Shown here one piece after another: positions 43,801 through 54,889 of a stretch of 64,000 nucleotides of DNA. Every line of letters starts with the position of its first letter. The stretch's first letter is position 1. Where the stretch lies: contig OY978530.1 in assembly GCA_963854835.1 (NCBI GenBank), positions 19,991,437 through 20,055,436 on the forward strand, read 5' to 3'. The notes beneath the pieces were generated by a model. That model had not been told where the DNA came from. It saw only the letters and a list, made by a program, of their open reading frames with translations, and did not search any database. The position numbers and the translations under genes are program-made. This DNA is from Megamerina dolium (lineage: Eukaryota > Arthropoda > Insecta > Diptera > Megamerinidae).

Positions 43801-44395
43801 TTCCAATGTCATGCCTCGTCAATTTTCCTAAACAGGGTTGATATGATATTCATTTTAATTTAAATTTTAAATAGAAAACCACATTATTAAATTGATTAAA
43901 TGTATAAAATAGAGTGAAGTATTTTTTTTCAATATTCTTCCTTTTCTCTTCTTTTAAATTATAAAACTTTTGACGTTTAAATAAATACGTTTCGACAAGT
44001 AACATCTCTGTACAGTAGCAGAAATCAAAGCAATTGACAGTTCTGAACTAAGCGAGTATGCTCAAATTTTTGGTGTCTATAGGTATGCTCGTTAAAGTTG
44101 GCGCCCTTGTTATTTGCCATGTATTTGCCGATTAGACCACGCCTATTATTAAAAATGTTTATAATGGATAAAATCTGTTCCCATTGATTAAAAAATTACT
44201 TATGTCATATAGCGTTAAACAAATGCTCGATATAATCTCCATTGTGTAGATCTTCTGCACAGCTGATTTCTGATGAACTACCACAAGTTTTATTTTTATT
44301 TATCCTGAAAGTATGCAGGCTTATTAAGCTTTCTTTTTGGCAACACTGTAACATGTTACTGTCAAACATGTTCAGCTTGGTCTATAATTTAACTA

Positions 44396-45406
44396 TGAAT
44401 CGACTTACAAACGAACAACGCTTGCAGATTATTGAATTTTATTATCAAAATTCATGCTCGGTTAAGAAAATGCATCGTACACTTCTTCCATTTTGTGGTC
44501 AGTTTGGGAGACCTTCTGAGACGGCTATTCGGAATCTTGTGACTATATTTGCACCAAATTTACATTATTGGATATTAAACGTATACGTAGAGTGAAGACT
44601 TATGAAAATATCGCAGCTGTATCCGCCCGTGTGATTGGTGGCCGTGAATGATCGATTCAGCGCCGTTCGCAGTAATTGGGCCTATGTTACTCCACTACGT
44701 GGACAATTTTTGCGGAAGGATTTGGGTGTAAAACCTTTGAAAATATGGCTGGTGCAAGAATTGAAGCCACACGACTTACCACAATGCCTAAGTTTTGGGA
44801 ATAGGCGCTGGCAAAGTTGGATGAAGATAAACTTTTTTATCGGAAAATTGTGCTCAGCGACGAAGCTCATTTCTTTTTGAATGGATACGTGAACAATAAA
44901 AATTGCCGTATTTGGTGTGACGAACAGCCAGAACAATTGCAAGAACTGGGAATGCATCTCGAAAAATGCACTGTGTGGTGTGGATTATGGGCCGGTGGCA
45001 TCATTGGACCATACTTTTTCAAAGACGATGAAGGCAGGAACGCTACTGTGAATGGCGAGCGCTACCGTGCGATGATTATAAACTTTCTTTTGCCCAAAAT
45101 GGAAGAGCTGGACGTGGAAACAAAGGCCCAATTGAAAGGCGAGTTCGGTGAACGTTTGGGGCCGGTCAATAGGCCGCCTTAATGGTGCAATTTAACGCCT
45201 TGAAACTATTTTTTGTGGGGCTATATTAAGGCTCATGTCTATAGCGACAAGCCAGCAACGGTTTACATACTGGAACCCAATATTGAAGAATTTATTCGTG
45301 AGATACCGATATGTTGGAGAGAGTATACCAAAATTGGACCGAGCGTATGAACCATATGAGGCACAGCCGCGGTCAACATTTAGATGAAATCATCTTTAAG
45401 CATTAA
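44396..45406 (+). pseudogene. Internally deleted mariner-like transposase (right-arm copy)
   Basis: Counterpart of 5516-6498. Starts MNRLTNEQRLQIIEFYYQN, has LSDEAHFFLNGYVNNKNC and GLWAGGIIGPYFFKDD, lacks the segment with the second catalytic Asp, and near 45210 has a NYFLWGYIKAHVYSDKPA block matching the region after the third. The right copy keeps about 50 bp near 45380-45430 that the left has lost. Confidence 0.78.
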
Positions 45407-46236
45407 AGTATATAGATCGTTCTATGGACTCAAATAAAGATTTCATACATATCTCTAAATTGTATGTCTTTGTTTTTAAATCAAATCCGAAGGCTCTTAA
45501 AAAATCATCTTGTATTTAGCAGCTGCTTCAACCATGAATTTAGGGAATTTTTAAGTTGGTACTTAAAGCTAAGTTGGAGGTTTGTTAGTATTATCCTAAA
45601 GGCGCGACTATGAATATGTGCCTAAAATTTTAAATTTTTATAAAACAGCACATTTTACATTTACATTGAGTAATTAAAATTGAGCGGCTCTTATCAGTGA
45701 CTTTGCATTAGAGCTACATTAAATAGCAAGTGTGGCTCGCCAAGACGGCATTACTCCAATAAGCTAAAAAGTGGAAGCTATATCTCAATTTAAAAAGCCA
45801 CAAAATATCGCATGAATTACTCTGTTTTATTGCGTTATTGAATTTTTGTGGTCGATTTTTACCAAACGTAGCCCACGGTTAGGGTAAGCTCCGAGTTTTG
45901 ATTAAAGACAATAAGACACAAGAGAATTCACAAATTGTGTGGAACGATAGTGCTTTAAAAGCACCTTCTCGCTTACTGTTATTACTGAATTTCAAATTAG
46001 CATTATATATCAAGTTTCAAGTGATCAGCCTCAATCAGTAAGTTGTTATTCCAACCGTATGAAAAAAACGAAAAAGCGATACAGTACCTAAGATCATGAA
46101 CTTCTAGTGGTTTGCCAGGCAATAAAACACGTCTATAGCTATTGCCAACATACGAAATGCACATTAGTTAAAATCACATTTTAAATTAGAACGATTTAAA
46201 ATTTATTTGGCTTGAAGTCATTTTAGAGACGTCCTA

Positions 46237-46735
46237 CAGGGTGTTCCATTAAGACGTGTGGTACTTTGATTTTGAAAAAAGCGCATACGCTTCGGAATTT
46301 GTCCAAATGTTTTATTTTATTCGAAAGGCCACACAATAGGATTATGTGTGGGAAATTATTTCGCGGATATGTTCACCGCGACTTTATCTTTCGTGTAACC
46401 CCACAGGAAAAAGTGTAACGGCATTAAATCTCATGATCTGGACGGCCAATATACATCACCAAGACCACATATCGTCCAGACCCTGAACTTCAACCTCCGG
46501 AACAAAATAGTCCTCCAACTTAGTGTTCAGCAATCATTTGCAGGGCCCAATCAGCGAATGTACGTCGTTGTGCATGTTTACGAGGCAACAGCTGCTGCGT
46601 CAATTTGGGTGTAACTTCAAGTCCAAGCGCAAAATTCGATGCATGGAGCTCGTGGAAATGGCCAATTGTTGCGAGCGATGGCGAATAGACATTCCGGGGA
46701 ACTCGACGACACTTTCACTTACAGTAGTAATATTC
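46237..46735 (-). pseudogene. Decayed mariner-like element, truncated (right arm)
   Basis: Counterpart of the right two-thirds of 3840-4727. Starts CAGGGTGTTCC at 46237 next to TA 46235-46236 and is cut at about 46735 where gypsy gag sequence begins. The cut is the outer boundary of the inverted duplication on this side. Confidence 0.75.
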
Positions 46736-46739
46736 TGTG

Positions 46740-47215
46740 GTGGCACTATTACTTATTTGGGATATCTGTAGTTTGTTAATTCTGCAGTTAGTGACAAAAT
46801 GTTGTTCCTAAATGTTGTTATACTTTGGTTTCTCTGGTAAAGGTTCGTTAGTTGGTTTTGTATCTGTGGGATAGTTTTTGTGGATTTATATTTTGCAATA
46901 AGTGAATCTTTTAAGTCTTGGAATGTGGTTGGTGTTTGGACAGAAGTTATATTAGTCCTTACTGTTTGGGTTAGTTTTTGCATATATCACGTAGTCGATT
47001 AGTGCAGTTTTGCGGTTTCAGTCAGTCAATGATTCCAATTCCTTGTAATTTCCCGAAAAGCTGGGAATAGCTTTGGTCGCTATTTCTAAGTGGAATTCGG
47101 ACATTATGGATATCGGGTTTTCTACTTCAGTTTTGCTTGATTCTGTTTTGTCGGTGTCAATGATGTAAATTATTGGTGTATCAATGTCGTGTGGTATGGT
47201 ACTCTCCAATTCGTA
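46740..47215 (-). pseudogene. Gypsy-family Gag N-terminal fragment
   Basis: Starts MESTIPHDIDTPIIYIID at 47209 and, after a frame change near 47015, continues through LTQTVRTNITSVQTPTTF and YQRNQSITTFRNNILSLTAE, wording typical of errantivirus-like capsid. It ends at the arm boundary. It may be a separate copy from element B (49550-59960), since gag of B lies at the far right. Confidence 0.7.
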
Positions 47216-48311
47216 ATACCAGAGACATATATGCTTAGAGAATTCTCATATTCCAGTATACAAAATTTTAAAAGGAATAACCAGAAAGCAGCGGGAGTGG
47301 ATTTTCGGTTGAACGTGTATGAACCGAAATATCAAACGAAATAGAAGTGGACAATCGAACGAATGGTTCGATCATACGGCAAAAGATCCAAAGGAAATTC
47401 AATTTATTTTATCAAATTATACGTACTGATACTGCTTTGTTTGTGAACGTAGTGAAACATGCATGTTGTATTATCGCTCATACCAAATACCAGAATATAT
47501 ACGGCTGCGCATACAGAATAAAGTTTAGTCACTTTGGATTCTTGTCTAGAGTAGTTATATGGCTATGTGTTAGCGGACGAATCAATTTATATGCGTTTCT
47601 TAAAAATATAAACATTTCTCTCTGCTTCTGCACAACAATATCGTCACATTGGATTCTTCTTGAGAATGATTACACGCATTGGCTCACATTGGATTTTCCT
47701 TGAGAGTGGCTGAAAGTATTTATGTATGTATATGTGTCAATGGAGATATATAAGTACTGTGCTATCAAATAGAATTGACCAATGTGCATAAACATATGTA
47801 CGTATATGAATAAAGTACATATGACATATAAACGTAATAGGAAATTAATATACTGTTCTTTAGTATATTTATTATATTATTATCAATCATTATTTTCGTT
47901 TTAAATATATGCATATAATCGGAGCTTCTGGTTGCAAACTCATATCAAATGCAATCTGCTCTATCACTAGCAGCAGAGAAATATGCGTGGGCACGTGCGT
48001 TTGTGTCTCTGCACATATTCATCCAACAGCCACCAAAAATCAACACATCAAATTGTTCGTCTTTCGTCGATTTCACTCGCATTGATACACACACTCATCT
48101 ACTTACGCCTGCGTATTTGTTGTTGCCTTTGCTCTCGTTTCTTGGGAGAGAAATACTCTTCAATTTCCTGATGTTCTATTTTGTCTTCCATACACAAAAC
48201 AAATTCATGCGCGGCAAGGCGGCTCGAACTTGTATGGCGAAATAGCTAACATATCGTATGAATACTGAAACTAGAGATTCTTGTTTTATTCCAAGAAACG
48301 TTTATTCCATC
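47216..48311. other. Unassigned region
   Basis: No supported gene. By position it could be leader or LTR of the gag fragment at 46740-47215. A CACATTGGATT motif recurs near 47535, 47650 and 47685. One 98-codon frame at 47949-48245 has no features of a known protein. Confidence 0.4.
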
Positions 48312-49072
48312 GTCGAACAAAATTTTCTTCAGCGACGAAGCACATTTCTCACTCGGTGGGTATGTTAACAAACAAAATTGTCGTATTTGGGGTTCTGAGA
48401 ATCCTCAAGTAATTGAAGAGAGGCCACTACATCCACAAAAAGTCACTGCTTGGTGCGCTCTTTGGTCCGGAGGTGTGATTGGACCTTACTTCTTCGAAAA
48501 CGACGATGGTACGACTGTCACCGTCAATTCGGAGCGTTATGGTCATATGATAACCGACTTTTTTTTGCCTAAATCTAATTTTTTCTCTAAATCGTATTGA
48601 AGAATACGATTTAGAGAATATGTGGTTTCAACAAGACGGTGCCACATGCCACACAACTCGAGCGAATATGGCTTTATTGCAAGAGAAATTTTCTGGCCGC
48701 GTAATTTCTCGTCGTCGCGATATCAAGTGGCCACCAAGATCATGCGATTTGACACCGCTTGACTTTCTTTTGTGGGGCTACTCGAAAGACCGTGTTTATG
48801 CAGATAAACCTTTAACTCTTGAGCACCTAAAATCCAACATTCGTCACGTTATGGCTGAGATACCGCCCAATATGTGTCAAAAAGTGGTCGAAAATTACCT
48901 CAAAAGAATCGATGCTTGCAACAATTCGCGTGGTGGTCATTTAAATTTTGTAGTATTTCGCACATAATGTCAACGTTCAAACTTTATAATAAAAAAGAAA
49001 TATCATGATAAAAAATATTTTATATGTGTTTTATTTACATTTACTTTTGAAACCGCAAAATGGATAACCCTT
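48312..49072 (+). mobile_element. 5'-truncated rosa-type mariner
   Basis: Starts inside the transposase gene at the FSNKIFFSDEAHF region and ends with a proper 3' terminal repeat at 49072 followed by TA. The frame is broken at about 48565-48595 by an inserted inverted copy of local sequence; downstream (48620-48967) it is open through QQDGATCHTT and CDLTPLDFLLWGY to the C-terminus. Confidence 0.92.
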
Positions 49073-49548
49073 TACAATATACGCAATTTTTTTTTTTGTA
49101 AACGATCCTACAAAGGTAAAGAACTAAAAATAATGGCACTATTTTTCTGTAACAACGGTAACATTGACTGAGTCATCAAGGATCAATGGCGTGTGAGTTT
49201 CATTAAATAAAATTTAAATGTGCAAGGATTCTCGGGTAAGTTTTGTTTTGTTTGTATAAATTAAATAATTTTTAGTTGGGTAAACTAAAAAAATATATTT
49301 GTATTGAGATTAAGCTCTTTATTTAGTCATTTGAGGACTTAAGCTAAACTTACAAAATAGTTCTCAGTCAGAACTGCTTTTTTAAGAGCAGCGCCGATTG
49401 CATTCAAATTACTGCGCGTGGCCGGTTGGCTGCGCAAGCCGATCGCATGGTCAATATCTTTGGTGTTAGTGGATGTTCCCATTACTTAAGTTGAAACGTG
49501 CCGTTTGCTGAAATTGGTGCAAAGTGACATTCAGCGTACAGGGTGTTA
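49073..49548 (-). repeat. Possible 3' LTR of gypsy element B
   Basis: Lies directly downstream of a polypurine tract for element B. It has an AT-rich start and a GC-richer block near 49380-49460, as LTRs often do. No second copy was found, so this is positional only. Confidence 0.35.
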
Positions 49549-49550
49549 AA

Positions 49551-49561
49551 TCTTCCCCCTT
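49551..49561 (-). promoter_or_regulatory. Candidate polypurine tract of gypsy element B
   Basis: The minus strand reads AAGGGGGAAGA at the end of the env-like region, in the right place for plus-strand priming. Confidence 0.55.
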
Positions 49562-50860
49562 AAATTCAACCACGTCCTCGTTGTTTAGGGTAGGAGCATT
49601 TTAAATTTTATCCTTGTTTTCAACAACTGTAATTTTGTGCTTTCTATTTCTTGTTGCATATGTCCTGTAGCAAATAAGTCCGATGACCATGATGCAATCT
49701 GTATTTGATTGTTGATATTTCTTCTGTGTTCATCATGTGTAATCTCTAATCTCTAATGATAGGATTTCTTAATATGTTTGTAATATTTTGAGATGGAGCT
49801 ATTGCTGGTAGTGGCTTAGCCGATGATAATTCTTTAATCCAGTATGTATAATTTTGAATGGTTATTGTCGAGTTTTTGTGGTTTATCAAAAAGGTTCCTC
49901 TTAGTGAAACGGTTCCGTTGTCTATTTGTATTTCCCCATCGTGACTGTTAAGTAGCAGTATAATTGGTGTTATACTGTTGTTGTTGTTGTTCCTCTACTA
50001 ATGGCAGATGCTGGATATTGGTAGTTGTGCACTGCGCTGGTAGGCTTTTGATTAGTTTGGGAATGCAGTCTGAAGCAGTGATATTATCCGTTATTCCTAA
50101 AATTTGTTCATTACACATAATTATATCCTTAAATGGTAATCGTATTGTAACGTTTTCTCTTTTTACTGATATTATAAGATATCTTTGAAAATTTGCATTG
50201 CTCGTTTTCGGCAATGATATAATATAAAGTAATGTAATTTTAATTTTATTAAATTCTAGTGCATCTAATAAATTGATAATATTCCATTTGTCATCAAACA
50301 TCATTGGTCATCAAATAATTTCTTAGTAATGTTTAACTCTAAACTTGACAAAATAAAAGAGCTGACGACATTTGTCTTTGCTCAATGTATAGAATAGTCT
50401 ATTTGAAATAATTCTTCTTTTAAAATTTTAATTTTCTTTCTATAGTGTTTTTCTAACACTTCGCTTGATTGTATGGTATCGTCTAATCTTTGCATTGTTA
50501 GATTATTAATTACTATTTGTTTGTCGTTGTTTTTTAATAAGTTGTTAGTCCTGTCTTCTATTAATTGAAAATCGTCGTGGTCTGGTAAGCCTGCGAGCCA
50601 TTTCCATGTGGTTCCTAGAAATTCTAAAGCTCTTTTGTGTCGTCTTGGTTGTAGTAATTTCATTATATTTTTAACCTGTTCGACGTCGTGTTTTAGAAAA
50701 ATGAAGTTACCATTTTTAGAAAAAACTTATTCATTGATTGATTTTACGATGTCTTTGATGGCGTCGTTGTACTGTTCAAGTTCAATTACGTGAACTATCT
50801 TCACTGTACCAGTCTGTAGTCTAGCTGTTCCCATTTCTATTATAATTATTTGTGAATTTG
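49560..50860 (-). pseudogene. Gypsy element B: env-like glycoprotein remnant
   Basis: Contains a basic cleavage-type motif PRRHKRALEFLGTTWKW near 50640-50600, the usual place where an errantivirus Env is cut into surface and membrane subunits, then a coiled-coil-prone stretch and a region with several N-x-T/S sequons. Frames are broken near 50690, 50380 and 49950. A hydrophobic membrane anchor was not located. Envelope proteins of this group resemble baculovirus F proteins; this copy is not intact. Confidence 0.7.
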
Positions 50861-50979
50861 TATAGACTAAAATCTAAGTATCCACAAAAATTATCGATAC
50901 GGCCGTCATAAAGTAAGTTAAGTTTTTTATGCCTTTTAAATTTTCCATATTATACCTAAAAGGGAATTAGATTCCGTTG

Positions 50980-51740
50980 TAACATTATTATTTCCTTATA
51001 AGTCCTTTATGAACTAATCTGCCTGTTTGTAATTATCATCCTTATACCTACTGGTGAGTTTATTACCTAATTTTTTATTTGTCTTGACATACACTCTGTC
51101 TCCTACGTTATATTCTTTACAGTCATGTCTTTTTTAATTATGAAAGTTAAGGTCTTTTTCCTGTTTTTGTGTAAATTTCGTTCGTAACTTGCTCTAATTG
51201 TTGAGGATTAGTGGTGGCTCCATTCCAGCTTCTACTGGTTTTTGTCGGGTTACAGAACGAATTGAATAGTTATGGCATCTCATTATTTCACCTAAGGTAG
51301 AGTGAAATATTGAGATTTGACAACTAACAATTAAAAATTAAAAATTTCTATGTTATATTGGTCTTCTAACAATTGTATTATGGGTGCTAAACTTAATGAT
51401 TACTCGTTATCTACTACAATTTTTTTTGGTATAACGAAACACATTAGGATATCTTTCAAAGACTTTATTAAATCTTGTGTAGCTCATAACTTCATTATTC
51501 TAACATGTGCATATTTTGAGAATTTGTCTATCGCTGTTAGGATTTCTTGTTTGTGAGTGGTAGATATCAAAGTGAGCTTAGGTTAATTGTTTAACAATTC
51601 TGTCAATTTTCGCTTGAATTTTTTATTTATTTAGAAATTCTTAAGGAATTGCACTTAGTTCTCGCGTCCATTTCTATGTGCTCGTTTGTATTCTTTGAGA
51701 TTTTCATTATCTTGGTCTATCTTGTTGTTTACAGATGGGC
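50980..51740 (-). pseudogene. Gypsy element B: integrase remnant
   Basis: Near 51120-51040 the minus strand encodes a CKEYNVGDRVYVKTNKKL-type block, the C-terminal integrase domain of gypsy elements. The rest, where the catalytic core should be, is too frame-broken to place its acidic residues. Confidence 0.6.
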
Positions 51741-51744
51741 TAAA

Positions 51745-53085
51745 TTATCTCTTAGAAAGGTCTATTAAGTTGTCGTGATTAAACTCTATTTCTGTATAGG
51801 CGTGTCTGTGATACGTTGGAAATATAATTTGAAATTGGTATGAGGGTGTGTCGTATAATTTGAAGAAAATTTGGTTTTTATAGACGTTTATCGGTTCTTC
51901 AGTTATGGGTATCAGGTTTTGTGGAGAGCTGTCATCGCTATGTATTTTATCTGCCAGTGAGTCTGTTTCGTCTTTGTTTGAATTTGGTAAAAGATTAATT
52001 TGTGGAGGCCTAGAGAGGGCGTATGCAACAACGTTCGACTTTCCTGGATTGTAGAGAAGTTCATAATTGTAGTCTTTTAGTATTGCCTTCCATCTTTTCA
52101 TCTTGTTATTAGGTTGGTGGCCCGTGAATATTTTTATTTTTGTTGATACATGGAGATAATTTCGCAAGTTATTAAGCGACCAAATAACTGCAAATATCTC
52201 CTTTTTATTTGTAGCGTAGTGTTCTTCTGCGCTACTTGGTGTGCGGGATATATAGGAAATGAGTCTGTCGTCTTGGAAATATGTCGCGAGGCAAAATATG
52301 CATATGTGCATATTTCATATTTTGGCTCGCAACACTAAGACTGCTCCAATCGCGTAACTGGAAGCGTCCGTAGTTAGCTGAAATTCCTTCGAATAGTCAG
52401 GATATGAAAGCATAACTTCTTCTGTGGCAAGGGTTTTTTTAGTTTTGAAAATGCTTCAAGTTCTTCTTCATTAAGATTTATTTCAATTTTCTTGGAGTCG
52501 GTTTTAGACATGTGTTTATCCTCCCGTCTTAGAAGGACTGTAAGGGTTTCGCTAGTTTAGCGTAGTCCCTTATAAAACAGCGGTATTGAACCTGGAAGTC
52601 CTAAAAAGTTACGTAAAGTTTTGGGCTCCCGAAAGTTAACTATTGCTTCTATTTTCATCGGATTGATCTTTAATCCATCGCTAGGTATCATGAATCATAA
52701 AAATTCGACTTCTGGCTTCAGGAAGTCATAGTTGTCTAACTGAATTTTTAAATTTGCTTTTATTAATGTATCAAATATTAGTTGGATGTCTTTAAAATGG
52801 GTTTCTTGATTTTTGCTTAATATAATTCATCCTCTTCATGATATCATTGATATAGTCATAGCATGTTTACCGATGTGGTGTCTCAGGATGTCGTCAAAAC
52901 CCCTTTGAAAAATCGAGGCAGTGTTCTTGAGACCGAAAGGGAGTCTGGTAAACTCGTACTTCCCATTGTTTATTGAGAAGGCAGTATTCTCAATGTCAGA
53001 TTCCTTTAGAGGAATTTTTAGGAAAGTGCTCTTTAAGTCACTTACGGAGAAGAATTTATTAATTTCGGGTATGGGGTATTTCTCA
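51745..53085 (-). pseudogene. Gypsy element B: RT second part and RNase H
   Basis: RT: SVSDLKSTFLKIPLKESD and KYEFTRLPFGLKNTASIF near 53030-52900. The catalytic YxDD is unreadable near 52840. RNase H: a TTDASSYAIGA-type block near 52385-52350, then the 60-bp LTR insertion, then RLISYISRTPSSAEEHYATN and KEIFAVIWSLNNLRNYL. A frame shift or stop occurs every 100-300 bp outside these blocks. Confidence 0.78.
52275..52334 (-). repeat. 60-bp LTR terminus of gypsy element A inside element B RNase H
   Basis: Matches 12659-12718 with one difference and ends exactly at the LTR terminus (GCAACA). It interrupts the RNase H coding region of element B between two otherwise adjoining blocks. Confidence 0.88.
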
Positions 53086-53109
53086 TACACGTATACGAAG
53101 ACCCTTCCT

Positions 53110-54730
53110 CGTATCTGCACCTTGATGTTAATGGTTAGGCTTGCGGGCATCTGTGAGAGGCTGAGCTGTATCAACGAAATGCCTAAGCGCAGGCTTGGGC
53201 CTGGGGTTAAACATTTCAGCAGGGTCTCCCATGTTGGATTGGTCAGCCTGGAAATGCCAGACGGAGACAGATATACGACTAGGTGGTCGTTAAACACCTC
53301 CCTCAATCCGGGATAGCGCGAGTCCATCGGACTTGTTTGCAGCGGGGGTAACAGACTGTATTCTAGCGTCGCACCTCACTGATACCAGCCCGCCTCAGTG
53401 AGTAACTGTGGGCTTACTGTGCTATCGGTGGCTATGGTACGGTGGACCTCCTTTCCCCCACATTCGTGGGACATGAATAGAAAAATAAATTTTCTGAATA
53501 AAAAAGTGGGTTCATGCACCGCATCACAACTTGCGGATCAGGTGGAGATCAATATCTAGGAAACTGAACGCAAGGTACTTACGCCAAAATGGACGAAGGA
53601 TATAGGTGTCAAAGACAAAACATTTGACCTGTACCCAGAACTTTTAAAAAGACTGGACGACAGCAGGATAGCCAAGGGATGGTGGGCTCTAATAGTGCCT
53701 CGGCATCCCGGAGACCACTACCTACCTACCTAACCGACTGGCTGCAGGACAGAGGAACAAGTACGAAAGGAAAGTCGGGGGCAATTGGGCTCTGGAGCTG
53801 CTTCAGTAGTCAAGGAGACTATCCCAATGCCCTCGAGGAGTAATGGACATACTCCGGCGTAACTCTCACTTTCGGAAAGGCCAGGAAGCAGACAGGTCTG
53901 AGTAGCGCAGAACTAAATGGTACCTGCGTCATCTCAAAAAAGGGTTAACGCCACAGGAGGCCTTGAAGAAGGGCTTCCAATAATACTCTTCAGGCGAGGA
54001 AAATGGGAGCGGACACGATCACCCCACCAGAGGGAACCATGCAAAGAACACGCAACTAGACGGTAGGACTAAACCTTCAGGGTCTTTGAGCACAATCAGG
54101 AGGCCGGGCTTAAGCTATGCTAATGTAACAAAGACATTAGGCTTGCTATACTCCCGAAGCTTACCCTAAACATATACTTACACGTTAGGGACAGGGTAAG
54201 ATTGAGCAACTCCTACTGGGGGAAATGAATAAGGGTTGGAAGTCGAAGTTGAAATTCAACGGTATTGACTTTCGACCAGGATTAATAGTGGTCGACTATG
54301 GAAACGAAGAAAAAGCTGATTGGCTCATATGAATAGTTCCGACGCTATAAGGATGGAAGGGAACCGAGCTAATTACGTGCAAGGGATATGATATCCCCGC
54401 TGCGCATATGGTGACGGTTTACCTTCCAAGGACAGCAGGTATGGAGAAAAAGCTGAAACTGATGGTCATCTCTAGAGAGAATCTTTAGCAGCAAAGAACT
54501 GAAAAATGGGAATGGATCGATAGGAGTAGATGACAAGTCGTTGGATGCCAACAACTGTAGGTTAAACTACAGGGTTGGTTGCATCCCAGTCCATTTGCAT
54601 AGGAAGAAGGAGAAGGCAATGAAAGAGAAAGGGGCTACATCAGGGGACACACTACCCAAGGAAGAAGCAGAAAAGGTACTGGTAGAGGCTACCAGTCGAG
54701 AAAGTCAATCTACTACCTCACGAAAGTGAA
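53110..54730 (+). pseudogene. LINE: ORF1-like region
   Basis: Frame-broken sequence. A few stretches read as protein (for example 54541-54729, Glu/Lys-rich), but I see no CCHC knuckles. Assigned to ORF1 by its position between the element 5' end and the endonuclease. Confidence 0.45.
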
Positions 54731-54889
54731 GAGCTTACCAACCTAGACCTGACCATGTTAAACCTGAGGTCGGAAGATGAATCGGATAGAGTCTCCCTGT
54801 CAGTGGATGTACTCGATCTAAGTCAACAGTAGAAAATGGACAGCACTAGGGTTACTCATATCAACTTACAAATAACATGAATTTTCTTT

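Larger units (their letters stand above)
37079..46735. repeat. Right arm of large inverted duplication
   Basis: Reverse complement of the left arm (21802-21558, 12187-12066 and 12056-4228). Private to this arm: RTE block 37441-38804, truncated SINE 39731-39799 and mariner 40647-41951. Outer edge at about 46735 joins gypsy gag sequence; inner edge at 37079 joins BEL element 2. Confidence 0.9.

Noticed and set aside
47949..48245. 98-codon frame as a host gene
   Set aside because: No domain, no splice context, and it lies between gypsy gag and mariner fragments. Likely chance.
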